Assembly (NCBI GenBank): GCA_036489765.1
Contig: DASXFE010000062.1
Location: 1-52,859 of the forward strand
DNA: 52,859 nucleotides
Reading direction: 5' to 3'
From: DATARH01 sp036489765
GTDB lineage: Bacteria; Pseudomonadota; Alphaproteobacteria; ATCC43930; CGMCC-115725
Shown here: piece by piece, positions 41,266 to 49,666 of the stretch
Layout of the letters: each line of letters starts with the position of its first letter
Position numbering within the stretch: the stretch's first letter is position 1
Notes under the pieces: model-generated
Seen by the model: the letters and a program-made list of their open reading frames with translations, nothing else
Database searches by the model: none
Told to the model about the DNA's origin: nothing
Translations under genes and position numbers: made by a program

Positions 41266-43530
41266 CTAAGCTCGCTCGACAAAGGCGTCCATGACCCTCT
41301 TGTCGCCGGCATGCTCGAAATCGATCGCGAGCTTGTTGTCCTCGATTTCGCGGATCACGCCGTAGCCGAATTTCTGGTGAAAGACCCGGTCGCCGACCGA
41401 GAAGCCGCCGACTTTCCGCACTTCCTGGCCGCGCCCCGGCACCCGGCTCGTCTCGACCAGAAGCGGCGGGCGCGGCGGCGTGTGCGTCATCCGCTCGCCG
41501 CCGCCGGTCCGCGCGACATTCCAGTTCGAGCCCCACGCCGAGTTCGATGTCCACCCGCCGGCGGCGCCGCCGAGCCCCGGCTCGGTGTTCATCTCGATCT
41601 CGCCCGCCGGCAACTCGTCGACAAAACGCGAGCGGGCGGCGGATTGCCATTGCCCGTGGATCCGCCGGTTGGCGGCGAACGACACCAGCGCCCGTTCCCG
41701 CGCCCGGGTGAGGCCGACATAGGCGAGCCGCCGCTCTTCCTCGAGCCCGTTCATCCCGTGCTCGTCCATCGACCGCTGGCTGGGAAAGAGGCCCTCCTCC
41801 CAGCCCGGCAGGAACACCGTGTCGAATTCCAGCCCCTTGGCGCTGTGCAGCGTCATCAGGCTGACGAGATCGCCATCCGAATCCGCGGCGTTGTCCATCA
41901 CAAGGCTGATGTGTTCGAGAAACCCGGTCAGGTTTTCGAACTCGGTCATCGCGACGACGAGCTCCTTCAGGTTTTCGAGCCGTCCCGGCGCGTCGGGCGC
42001 GGTGTCGGCTTGCAGCATTCCGGAATAACCACTCTCGTCGAGCACGATCTGCACGAGATCGGTGTGGGAGATCCGCTGCGCCTCGGCGCGCCAACGGTCG
42101 AGCGCCGTGATGAAATTGCCGAGCGCATTGCGCGCCGCCTTTGGCAGTTTGTCTCCGGCGATCAAGTCGCGCGCCGTCTCGACCAGCGGCATCCGTACGG
42201 CCCGCGCGGCGCCGTGCAGCACTTGCAGGCTGGCGGTGCCGATGCCGCGGCGCGGCGTGTTGACGATGCGCTCGAAGGCGAGGTCGTCAGCCGGCTGCTG
42301 GATCAGGCGGAGATACGCCAAGGCGTCGCGTATCTCCGCCCTTTCGTAAAAGCGCGGACCGCCGATCACGCGATAGGGCAGTGCGAGGGCGATGAACCGT
42401 TCCTCGAACTCGCGTGTCTGGAACCCGGCGCGCACCAGGATCGCGACCTCCTTGAGCGCGTGGCCCTTGCGCTGCAGCGCCTCGATCTCGTCCCCGACCC
42501 AGCGCGCCTCCTGCTCGGCGTCCCACAGGCCGCGCACGACGGTCTTTTCGCCCCCTTCGGCGCGGGTCCACAGCGTTTTGCCGAGCCGGCCGCGGTTGTG
42601 CCCGATCACCCCGGCCGCGGCGGCGAGAATGTCCGGGGTCGAGCGATAGTTCTCCTCGAGGCGCACGATCAGGGCGCCAGGAAAGTCGCTTTCGAATTTG
42701 AGAATGTTTTCGATCTGCGCGCCGCGCCAGCTATAGATCGACTGATCGTCGTCGCCGACGCAGCACAAATTCTTGTGCTGCTGCGCCAAAAGCCGCAGCC
42801 ACAGATACTGCGCGACGTTGGTGTCCTGGTACTCGTCGACGAGGAGATAGCGAAACCGCCGCTGATATCCTTCGAGCACGTCGGGATGGGTCGTGAACAG
42901 CGTCAGGTTGTGCAGCAGCAGATCGCCGAAATCGACCGCATTGACGGTTTTGAGCCGCTCCTGATAGGCGCGATAGATCTCTACCGCGCGGCCGTTGGCG
43001 TAATCGCCGGCGTCGGCGAGCGAGACCTTGTCGGCTATGAGCCCGCGATCCTTCCAGCGCTCGATGATCGCCAGCACCCCGCGCGCCGGCCAGCGCCGGT
43101 CGTCGATATTGGCGGCGGACATCACCTGCTTTACGAGGCGGATCTGGTCGTCGGTGTCGAGGATCGTAAAGCTCGAATTGAGGCCAACGAGCTCGGCGTG
43201 GCGGCGCAGGATGCGCGCGGCGATGGCGTGGAACGTGCCGAGCCACAGACCGCCCGCCGCCCCGCCGATCATTGCCTCGAGCCGCTCGCGCATCTCGCGC
43301 GCGGCCTTGTTCGTGAAAGTGACGGCGAGGAGCTCGCCCGGAAACGCGCGGCCGGTCGCCAGGATGTGGGCGAGGCGCGTCGTCAGCACCCGCGTCTTGC
43401 CGGTGCCCGCTCCGGCCAGCACCAGCACCGGCCCATCCATCGCCTGCACGGCGCGTGCCTGCGCCTCGTTCAGAACGGAGAGATACGGCGCCGTCGCGGG
43501 CGCCTCGGCTGCGGCGGCAAGCTCGGGCAT
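41266..43530 (-). CDS. uvrD: UvrD/PcrA-type superfamily 1 DNA helicase
   Basis: A 754-residue 3'-5' DNA helicase for nucleotide-excision and mismatch repair. SF1 motifs in order are Walker A VLAGAGTGKT, TFTNKAAREMRER, the Walker B LLVDEYQDTN, motif III GDDDQSIYSWRGA, motif IV ENYRST, motif V LMTLHSAKGLEFD and motif VI YVGLTRARE. The C-terminal tail ends with a Tudor-like DRVFHQKFGYGVI segment that binds RNA polymerase in PcrA/UvrD. The start at 43530 is used; a frame of 20 extra codons upstream runs through a repeat. Confidence 0.95.
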   Translation of the reverse strand: MPELAAAAEAPATAPYLSVLNEAQARAVQAMDGPVLVLAGAGTGKTRVLTTRLAHILATGRAFPGELLAVTFTNKAAREMRERLEAMIGGAAGGLWLGTFHAIAARILRRHAELVGLNSSFTILDTDDQIRLVKQVMSAANIDDRRWPARGVLAIIERWKDRGLIADKVSLADAGDYANGRAVEIYRAYQERLKTVNAVDFGDLLLHNLTLFTTHPDVLEGYQRRFRYLLVDEYQDTNVAQYLWLRLLAQQHKNLCCVGDDDQSIYSWRGAQIENILKFESDFPGALIVRLEENYRSTPDILAAAAGVIGHNRGRLGKTLWTRAEGGEKTVVRGLWDAEQEARWVGDEIEALQRKGHALKEVAILVRAGFQTREFEERFIALALPYRVIGGPRFYERAEIRDALAYLRLIQQPADDLAFERIVNTPRRGIGTASLQVLHGAARAVRMPLVETARDLIAGDKLPKAARNALGNFITALDRWRAEAQRISHTDLVQIVLDESGYSGMLQADTAPDAPGRLENLKELVVAMTEFENLTGFLEHISLVMDNAADSDGDLVSLMTLHSAKGLEFDTVFLPGWEEGLFPSQRSMDEHGMNGLEEERRLAYVGLTRARERALVSFAANRRIHGQWQSAARSRFVDELPAGEIEMNTEPGLGGAAGGWTSNSAWGSNWNVARTGGGERMTHTPPRPPLLVETSRVPGRGQEVRKVGGFSVGDRVFHQKFGYGVIREIEDNKLAIDFEHAGDKRVMDAFVERA

Positions 43531-43565
43531 CTGCGCATCATATAGGAACGAGGCGGCGCAGGCAC

Positions 43566-43622
43566 AGGACCGCGGGCGTCCCGCTCGCAACCGGCGCCAG
43601 GGCGGGCGAGACGTGCGCGGTC
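43566..43622. repeat. GC-rich palindrome family, copy 3
   Basis: Left arm 43566-43589 (AGGACCGCGGGCGTCCCGC...) and right arm 43600-43622 (GGCGGGCGAGACGTGCGCGG...) pair imperfectly over about 23 bases. It lies in the divergent gap between uvrD and the SLC13-type transporter, so it could lie in the leader of either message. Confidence 0.72.
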
Positions 43623-43713
43623 CAAGCCGGTCTCACCGGGACGTGAAAGCGCGCCCCGGCTCAACCATCGGGTTTTTCTATCATCCCCGCCGGCTTCACC
43701 GTATTTGTGGGGG

Positions 43714-44991
43714 ATGCACGCGGCGATCGTTCTCTTGGTGCTGATCCTGACCTATTTCGGCATGGCGGCCGGGCGAATCGCCTGGCTGCGGGTCGACCGC
43801 ACCGGCATCGCCCTCTTGGCCGTCATCGCGCTGCTGGCGACCGGCGCGATGACGCTCGACGATTTCGGCAGCGCCGTCGACATGCCGACACTCGCGCTCC
43901 TCTTCGCGATGATGATCATCTCGGCGCAGCTCGCCGAATCGGGGTTCATCGACCTCTGCGCCCGCACGATCATCGGCACCCATGGCGGCGCGGCGGCGCT
44001 CCTCGCGCTGACCGTCGCGATCGGCGGCGCCCTGTCGGCATTCCTCGCCAACGACATCCTGATCGCGGCGATGGCGCCCTTGCTGATCGCCGGCGCGCAA
44101 AACCGCGGCCTCGACCCGCGCCCCTTCGCGATTGCGCTCGCCGCCTCGACCAATGCCGGGTCGGCGGCGACGATGATCGGCAATCCGCAAAACATCCTCT
44201 TAGGCGCGATGGGGCGGCTCGATTTCTGGCACTTCATCGCGGTCTGCGCCGTGCCGGCGCTGTTTTCGCTGGTCGTCGTTTTTGGCGTCGTCTGGCTGCA
44301 ATGGCACCGGCGGATCGACGATGCCGGCGCGATTGCCGCTCTCGACGCGCCGTCACCGCCACCGGCGCCCACCCATGCGCTCGACCGGGTGCAGATGATC
44401 AAGGGCGGCGTGGCCGTCCTCCTCCTGCTGCTCCTGTTCCTGACCTCGCTCCCGCGCGAGACCGGGGCGCTAATCATTGCCGCGCTTCTCCTCGCCAACC
44501 GCAAGATCACCAGCCGCACGATGATCAACGCGGTCGATTGGCCGCTGCTCCTCCTGGTCTCGTGCCTGTTCGCGATCACCGGCGCGCTCAACCACGCCGG
44601 TATCGCCGCGCAGCTTCTCGCTTTCCTCGGCGATTACGGCCTCCTCCCCCACAGCTTGATCCTCCTGACCCCGTTCAGCCTCGTCACGACAAATGCGATC
44701 GGCAGTCTCCCCTCGGCGATGCTGCTGCTTCAGGTGTGGCAAGTCCCGCCGGAGAACGTGCTTTATGCGCTGTCGCTGCTGTCGACGCTGTCGGGCAACC
44801 TGCTCCTCTCCGGCAGCCTCACCAACGTGCTGATCGCCGAGCGCGCCGAGCGTATGGGCGCGCCGCTGACCTTCCGCGACCACGCCCGTGCCGGCATCCC
44901 GATCGTCGTCCTGTCCCTTGCGTTCGCGATCGTGTGGCTCGACATGACGCATGTTCTGACCATCATGCCGGCGCCATTGTCATCCCAATGA
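43714..44991 (+). CDS. SLC13/ArsB-NhaD-type anion transporter
   Basis: A 425-residue membrane protein with about eleven hydrophobic segments of the ion transporter superfamily. Typical patterns are SAFLANDILIAAMAPLL in the first half, the loop ASTNAGSAATMIGNPQN (the SNT-like substrate motif with GNPQN), and TTNAIGSLPSAM plus SGNLLLSGSLTN in the second half. Substrates in the superfamily include arsenite, dicarboxylates, sulfate and citrate, and cannot be told here. The ATG at 43714 has a weak site; a TTG at 43705 is an alternative. It overlaps hemC by four bases. Confidence 0.88.
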   Translation: MHAAIVLLVLILTYFGMAAGRIAWLRVDRTGIALLAVIALLATGAMTLDDFGSAVDMPTLALLFAMMIISAQLAESGFIDLCARTIIGTHGGAAALLALTVAIGGALSAFLANDILIAAMAPLLIAGAQNRGLDPRPFAIALAASTNAGSAATMIGNPQNILLGAMGRLDFWHFIAVCAVPALFSLVVVFGVVWLQWHRRIDDAGAIAALDAPSPPPAPTHALDRVQMIKGGVAVLLLLLLFLTSLPRETGALIIAALLLANRKITSRTMINAVDWPLLLLVSCLFAITGALNHAGIAAQLLAFLGDYGLLPHSLILLTPFSLVTTNAIGSLPSAMLLLQVWQVPPENVLYALSLLSTLSGNLLLSGSLTNVLIAERAERMGAPLTFRDHARAGIPIVVLSLAFAIVWLDMTHVLTIMPAPLSSQ

Positions 44992-45896
44992 TCGCTTCTC
45001 CGCTCCGTATCGGCACACGCGGCAGCCCGATGGCCCTCTATCAGGCCAATCTGGTGCACGACCGCCTCACCGCCGCGCATCCGGGCCTCGCCGCCGAGAT
45101 CATCCCGATCCGCACCACCGGCGACCGCGTGCAGGACCGCGCCCTCGCCGAGATCGGCGGCAAGGGCCTGTTTTCGAAAGAGATCGAGACCGCCCTCGCC
45201 GAGCACCGCGTCGACCTCGCGGTTCATTCGCTGAAGGATATGGAGACGGTTTTGCCCGACGGCCTCGCGATCACCTGTGTCCTGCCCCGCGACGACCCGC
45301 GCGACGCCCTCGTCGGCGCACGCCTCGCCGATCTGCCGCGAGGCGCCCGCATCGGCACCGGCTCGTTGCGCCGCCGCGCTCAGCTCCTCCGCCGCCGGCC
45401 CGACCTCGCCGTCACGCCGATCCGGGGCAACGTCGACACCCGCCTCGCGAAGCTCGGCGGCGGCGAGGTCGACGCGTTGATGGTCGCGATGTGCGGCCTT
45501 CGGCGCCTGGATCGCGCCGAGGTCGCGACGGAGATCCTACCGCCCGAGGTTATGCTTCCCGCCGTCGCCCAAGGCGCCCTCGCGATCGAATGCCGGGAAG
45601 ACGACGCTCGCGTGCGCACGCTCCTCGCGCCCCTGCACGACGAACCGAGCGCCGCCCGCGTGTTTTGCGAACGTGCGATGCTGGCCGCCCTCGACGGTTC
45701 CTGCCGCACCCCGATCGCCGGCCTGGCGGAGATCACCGGCGAGCGGATTTTTCTGCGCGCGCTGCTCCTGAGCCCCGACGGCAAGGCCGAGCGCCGCGCC
45801 GAAGGCGACGCCCTGATCAAGGATGCCACCACGCTCGGCAACGAGATCGGCGAAAGTCTCCGGAACGGTGCCGGCCCCGAGTTCGGGCTGCCCTGA
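44988..45896 (+). CDS. hemC: Porphobilinogen deaminase (hydroxymethylbilane synthase)
   Basis: HemC polymerises four porphobilinogens into hydroxymethylbilane, the start of the tetrapyrrole ring. The 302-residue protein shows RIGTRGSPMALYQA, the catalytic EIGGKGLFSKEIE, AVHSLKDMET, and the cofactor-carrying Cys239 in LDGSCRTPIAG, where the dipyrromethane is attached. Start and stop fit the family; the ATG overlaps the transporter stop as ATGA. Such coupling to a transporter is unusual. It converges with the enolase-superfamily gene six bases away. Products feed haem and, with CobST, cobalamin. Confidence 0.96.
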   Translation: MIASPLRIGTRGSPMALYQANLVHDRLTAAHPGLAAEIIPIRTTGDRVQDRALAEIGGKGLFSKEIETALAEHRVDLAVHSLKDMETVLPDGLAITCVLPRDDPRDALVGARLADLPRGARIGTGSLRRRAQLLRRRPDLAVTPIRGNVDTRLAKLGGGEVDALMVAMCGLRRLDRAEVATEILPPEVMLPAVAQGALAIECREDDARVRTLLAPLHDEPSAARVFCERAMLAALDGSCRTPIAGLAEITGERIFLRALLLSPDGKAERRAEGDALIKDATTLGNEIGESLRNGAGPEFGLP

Positions 45897-45902
45897 CCCC
45901 TG

Positions 45903-47090
45903 TCACCGCTTCGGCGGATGCGCCCGCACGAATTCCTCGTTGACGTCGGCGCCCCAGCCGGGGCCGGTCGGCAGCAGCAGGTCGCCGTTCTCGATGACCG
46001 GTGGCTTGGTGACGATGTCGTCCTTCCAGGTCACGTCGTCGATGTCGATCTCCATGACCTTGAAGTTCGGGATCGCGGCGCAGAAATGGGCGCTGATCAG
46101 CGACCCGAGATGGCCGTTGAAATTATGCGGCGCACAGTTGACCTCGAATGAATCGGCCATGTTGGCGACCTTCACCGATTCGAGGATGCCGTTCCACGCC
46201 ACGTCGATGATCGCGTAGTCGACCGACTGGTTCTCGAAGAACGGGCGGAAATTGCGCCGTCCATAGATCGATTCGAGCGAGGCGATCGGGGTGCGCGAGG
46301 AATTGCGGATACGCGCCAGGGCCGCCGCGTCGTAGAGGTCGATCTCGAGCCAGACGAGGTCGAGTGGCTCCAGCGCCCGAGCCAGCCGGACGTAGCCGTC
46401 GACCTTGTAGTTGAAGTTGGTGTCGAGGTGCAGCCCGACGCTCTTGCCGGCGCCCTCGCGAAACGCCGAAAGCTGGTCTACGGCGGCCGCGGCGATATCG
46501 GCATCGGCATTGAGCTCGGGGAAACCGGGCTGGCCCCCGGTGCCGGGGCCATGCATCCAGTGCCGGCCCTTTTCGAAACGGATCAGGTTGGTCTTGAGCC
46601 CCTTGAACCCCTTCTCGCGGACCTCGCGGCCGAGCGCGACCACGTCGTCGAGCGTCCGCACCGGCCCGACCCCGGCCAGCTCCTTGATCCGGTCGGCATA
46701 GCGCGCCCGATAGGTGCCGCAATGCGACCAGTAAACCTGCATCCGGTCGCGGAACGGCCCGCCGAGCAGTTCGTAAACCGGCACGCCGAGCGCCTTGGCC
46801 TTGATGTCGACCAACGCGTTCTCGATCGCGCCGATGGCCTGGGCGTTGAGCCCACCCGCCGCCTGCCGGGTCGCGGCGTAGAGATAATTGCTGTGCGTCT
46901 CGACAGGCCGCGGGTCCTGGCCGACCAGCCGCGCCGCGAGCTTCTCGATGACCCCCGCGAGCCCCTGCGCACCATAGCCTTCCATGAATTCCGACCAGCC
47001 GACGATCCCCTCGTCGGTGCTGACCTTGAGGAACGAATTGACCCGCCAGCCGGCGTCGCAATGCAGGGTCTCGATCTTGGTGATCTTCAT
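45903..47090 (-). CDS. Mandelate racemase/muconate lactonizing enzyme family (enolase superfamily) dehydratase-like protein
   Basis: A 395-residue enolase-superfamily enzyme. Metal ligands are D223 in LHLDTNFNY, E249 in WLEIDLYD and E273 in ASLESIYG; H322 in CAPHNFNG is a likely catalytic base with K166 in GLKTNLI on the other side. The layout suggests the galactonate/mandelate group that dehydrates or epimerises acid sugars. No sugar transporter or aldolase is next to it, so the substrate is open. It lies downstream of the SCP2-like/hydrolase pair on the same strand, after a palindromic repeat. Confidence 0.88.
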   Translation of the reverse strand: MKITKIETLHCDAGWRVNSFLKVSTDEGIVGWSEFMEGYGAQGLAGVIEKLAARLVGQDPRPVETHSNYLYAATRQAAGGLNAQAIGAIENALVDIKAKALGVPVYELLGGPFRDRMQVYWSHCGTYRARYADRIKELAGVGPVRTLDDVVALGREVREKGFKGLKTNLIRFEKGRHWMHGPGTGGQPGFPELNADADIAAAAVDQLSAFREGAGKSVGLHLDTNFNYKVDGYVRLARALEPLDLVWLEIDLYDAAALARIRNSSRTPIASLESIYGRRNFRPFFENQSVDYAIIDVAWNGILESVKVANMADSFEVNCAPHNFNGHLGSLISAHFCAAIPNFKVMEIDIDDVTWKDDIVTKPPVIENGDLLLPTGPGWGADVNEEFVRAHPPKR

Positions 47091-47108
47091 GGCGTTCTCT
47101 CCAAAACT

Positions 47109-47170
47109 GGACCGCGGGCGTCCCGCCCGTATCTTGACGAAAGAAATGCGGGCGAGACGCCCGCGCTCCT
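47109..47170. repeat. GC-rich palindrome family, copy 4
   Basis: Left arm 47109-47130 (GGACCGCGGGCGTCCCGCCC...) and right arm 47146-47170 (ATGCGGGCGAGACGCCCGCG...) pair closely around a 15-base loop. It fills the gap between two minus-strand genes and would be present in their shared transcript. Confidence 0.8.
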
Positions 47171-47172
47171 TC

Positions 47173-48030
47173 TCACCCCTTGGCCGCGATCTCCGCCAAC
47201 ACCGGCTCGATATAGGACAGGAACAGCTCAGGATTCTCGCTCGTGGGAAAGTGACCGAGCCGGCGCATGATCGTGACCTTCGCTCCGGGCACCGCCTTCG
47301 CCACCGCGAGCGCGTCCTCGGGCGTTGCCGAGTAGTCGTACTCCCCGGTCAACAGGTAGAGCGGGCAATGCGCCGTGTCGATCTCATTGAGCCGGCCGCG
47401 GATGTCGCCGTCGACCCCGTAGAAATAGAGGTCGCCTTTGAATACGCCGGGGCCGCTCTGCATGTAGTGCCACAGCGTCTCCCAGCGATCGGCCGCGGGG
47501 CTCTGCGGCGCCATCAGCCCCGACACCGCCCCGGCCGCGACCTCGCCGCCGTGGACATCGCCGCGATGCAGCCAGTTCAGATCGTAATAAGGCGAGGTGT
47601 GCGACGCGCTTTCGAGCCCGATCAGTGCCCGGAACGCTCGCGGATAGCGCACCGCCAGATGCAGGACGACGCGCCCGCCGATCGAGCACCCCATCACCAC
47701 CGGCCGATCGAGCCCCAGCGCCGCAACCACCGCCATCGTAAACCCGGTGTAGGAATCCGAGGTCAGCCGGTATTCCTCGTCCTGCCAGCCTTCGGGCGGC
47801 GAGGATTTGCCGTGCCACGGCAGGTCGAAGGCGATGACGCGGAACTTGTCGGTCACCGCGGCCGCGTTCATCAGCCCGCGATACTGCCGCCCGTCCGCCC
47901 CGGCCGTGTGCAGGCAGACGAGCGGGATTCCGCTGCCGCTGCCGGCGCTTTCGAAATAGACGCGGTAGTGCCGCCCCTCGTAAACGAGGTGCAGGTATTG
48001 CCCCGTGACCGGCTCGATGTACGCGCTCAT
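47173..48030 (-). CDS. Alpha/beta hydrolase
   Basis: A 285-residue alpha/beta-hydrolase fold protein. The oxyanion segment is LVCLHTAGADGRQYR, then FDLPWHGKSSPP, the nucleophile Ser in VMGCSIGGRV, an acidic residue in LLTGEYDYSATPE and the His in RRLGHFPTSENP. The catalytic triad is therefore complete. Members include esterases, C-C bond hydrolases such as MhpC, and haloalkane dehalogenases. The ATG at 48030 overlaps the stop of the upstream SCP2-like gene as ATGA, so the two are translationally coupled. The substrate is unknown. Confidence 0.9.
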   Translation of the reverse strand: MSAYIEPVTGQYLHLVYEGRHYRVYFESAGSGSGIPLVCLHTAGADGRQYRGLMNAAAVTDKFRVIAFDLPWHGKSSPPEGWQDEEYRLTSDSYTGFTMAVVAALGLDRPVVMGCSIGGRVVLHLAVRYPRAFRALIGLESASHTSPYYDLNWLHRGDVHGGEVAAGAVSGLMAPQSPAADRWETLWHYMQSGPGVFKGDLYFYGVDGDIRGRLNEIDTAHCPLYLLTGEYDYSATPEDALAVAKAVPGAKVTIMRRLGHFPTSENPELFLSYIEPVLAEIAAKG

Positions 48031-48404
48031 CTGAGGTGCCCCAGCAGCGCCTTCCAATAGAGGAGGCGCGACATGAACGGGTGGAGGTCACCGGCCAGCC
48101 GCACCTCCCGCCGTTTGACAAAGGCGAGGATGTCGTGGTCGCCCGGCACCGGCTCCGCCGCCAGCATCCGCTCCCACACCGCCTCGGCGCCGATCACCGC
48201 GAAATCCGCCGACGGCGTCACAAAGGGTCCCTCACACGCCTCGACGACCCGCCCGTCGCTGAGCCGCAGCCGAAACTCCCGCTCGCCGACGACAAACAGG
48301 CAGGACGCGTCGAGAAACCGCCCGCGGCGCACGAGCGGAGCATCGCCGTTCACCTTGTCCGGCAGCGCCGCCACCCGGGCCGGCATCTCGTCCATCGCAC
48401 TCAT
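48027..48404 (-). CDS. SCP2-like (sterol carrier/alkyl-binding) small protein
   Basis: A 125-residue protein with a beta-rich core, LFVVGEREFRLRLSDGRVV, then SADFAVIGAEAVWERMLAAE and VRLAGDLHPFMSRLLYWKAL. The last part resembles the AFLxGKLKxEGDL segment of SCP2-like folds, which bind hydrophobic ligands. The match is by eye and weak. The start at 48404 (MSAMDEM) is chosen; the frame extends 21 codons further. It is coupled to the alpha/beta hydrolase, which suggests that it delivers or senses that enzyme's substrate. Confidence 0.55.
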   Translation of the reverse strand: MSAMDEMPARVAALPDKVNGDAPLVRRGRFLDASCLFVVGEREFRLRLSDGRVVEACEGPFVTPSADFAVIGAEAVWERMLAAEPVPGDHDILAFVKRREVRLAGDLHPFMSRLLYWKALLGHLR

Positions 48405-48499
48405 GCGGAAAGGATGGCACAGCAGCGGTGCGATTGACAGGCACGGTTCGGCGGCCAGATCAACCAATTAAGCCGACCAATTTGGAGACACCGCCGCCC

Positions 48500-48749
48500 A
48501 TGCCAAAGCGTTTAGCGGGAGCTCCGCGAAGATCCTGCGGCCTTTCGATCGAAGCCCCCCGAGGCGACGCGGCCAGGGCCGCGCGATCGCCCGCCTCGTG
48601 CCCGCCCCGGAAGGGCGCCGGGGCTCGGGTCTCGGAGGCGATCGAAACGATCAGGAGACTGGGAGATTGGCCGGAAAGTCAGGGAACAGCACGGTCCAAC
48701 CGCGATCGAGGAAATCCTGGCTTGGCGCCATGAAGGCCGCAAATACTGA
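48500..48749 (+). pseudogene. Decayed VapB-type antitoxin gene
   Basis: A plus-strand frame from ATG 48500 includes CGLSIEAPRGDAARAARSPA and VSEAIETIRRLG, then the sense continues in another frame as EIGRKVREQHGPTAIEEILAW and HEGRKY to a TGA at 48747-48749. The ending matches the tail of VapB-like antitoxins. A shift of reading frame near 48660 (AGACTGGGAGATT) breaks the gene, and the first part is also Arg/Pro-rich noise in places. The stop overlaps the next start as TGATG, which is the usual toxin junction. Confidence 0.6.
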
Positions 48750-48900
48750 TGCCGTTCGTTACCGACGCGTCCGTCGTGCTTGCGGGTACGACCGCTGATG
48801 TCGCGCGCAACCGTTTACAGCTCGAACCGGCGGCGACACCAGGGTTGTGGTGCCCCGGACGCAACGGCCTTCGCGAAGGGCTCGACCTTGCGACGTCGAC
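48749..48900 (+). pseudogene. Decayed PIN-domain VapC-type toxin gene
   Basis: From the ATG at 48749 the reading MPFVTDASVVLA is the first strand of a VapC toxin with the active Asp, followed by faint traces (DVARNRLQLE and TPGLWCP) of the next helix and strand. Later PIN residues are absent, and beyond about 48900 the frame only mirrors the petA gene on the other strand. It is a truncated toxin remnant joined to the antitoxin remnant before it. The end point is approximate. Confidence 0.55.
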
Positions 48901-48946
48901 ACCAGCTCGCTGCGGACGCCCGAGCGCAGAGGGTTTCGCTCGTCGG

Positions 48947-49597
48947 CTAGATCTGGTCGACGTCGGAGAGGGAATAGGTCGCGTCGTCGTTCGGCGGGTT
49001 CTCGCCGATGCGGACCTTGTCCTTGGCGGTAAAATGGTAGGGCGGCACCGGCAGGTTGTAGGGCGCCGGCACCCCGGCGAAGACGCGGCCGGAGAGGTCG
49101 TATTTCGACCCGTGGCACGGGCAGAAATAGCCGCCCGGCCAGTTCCCGCCGGCGACGTCCGCGCCCTTCGGCTTGAACTCGGGGATGCAGCCGAGATGCG
49201 TGCAGATGCCGACGAGGATCAGGAATTCGGGGTTGACCGAGCGGTGCCAGTTCTTGGCATAGGTCGGCTGCTGGAATTCGGTGGAATTGGCGTCGCGCAG
49301 GAGGCTGGTGTCGGCCTTATCCTGGAGCATCTTGAGCTGATCCGGTGTGCGGCGCACGACAAAGATCGGACGGCCACGCCATTTGACGATGATCTGCTGC
49401 CCCGGCTTGACCGGCGCCAGGTCGATATCGACGGGTGCGCCGGCCGCGATCGTGTCGGCCGCCGGCTCCAGCGTGTCGACGAACGGCCACAGGGCGGAGA
49501 TGAGGCCTATGCCGCCGAGGGCGCCCGTCATCAGCAGCAGAAAATCCCGCCGCGGGGTTTCCGCGCCGGGACCGTGATGGACAATCTGATCGCTCAT
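48947..49597 (-). CDS. petA: Ubiquinol-cytochrome c reductase iron-sulfur subunit (Rieske)
   Basis: PetA is the Rieske subunit of the cytochrome bc1 complex, passing electrons from ubiquinol to cytochrome c1. The 216-residue protein has a Tat-type signal anchor (RRDFLLLMTG, then a hydrophobic helix to about residue 45), and the Rieske motifs CTHLGCIPE and CPCHGSKYD with the extra Cys pair that forms a disulfide. The start at 49597 is used, as the longer frame adds 16 implausible residues. petB and petC do not follow; instead the toxin-antitoxin remnant lies directly downstream. Confidence 0.94.
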   Translation of the reverse strand: MSDQIVHHGPGAETPRRDFLLLMTGALGGIGLISALWPFVDTLEPAADTIAAGAPVDIDLAPVKPGQQIIVKWRGRPIFVVRRTPDQLKMLQDKADTSLLRDANSTEFQQPTYAKNWHRSVNPEFLILVGICTHLGCIPEFKPKGADVAGGNWPGGYFCPCHGSKYDLSGRVFAGVPAPYNLPVPPYHFTAKDKVRIGENPPNDDATYSLSDVDQI

Positions 49598-49666
49598 GCT
49601 CGGCCAAACGCCGAGCATCGCTAGGCGGTCCGGCGCCGCGTCCATTTGGCGCGACCGCGTCCGTAC

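Noticed and set aside
40804..43545. Open frame of 913 codons antisense to uvrD
   Set aside because: Composition is Arg/His/Asp-rich without motifs, while the minus strand carries all seven helicase motifs.
48749..49624. Open frame of 291 codons continuing from the VapC-like start
   Set aside because: Only the first 40-50 codons resemble a toxin. The rest is antisense to petA, which has complete Rieske motifs.
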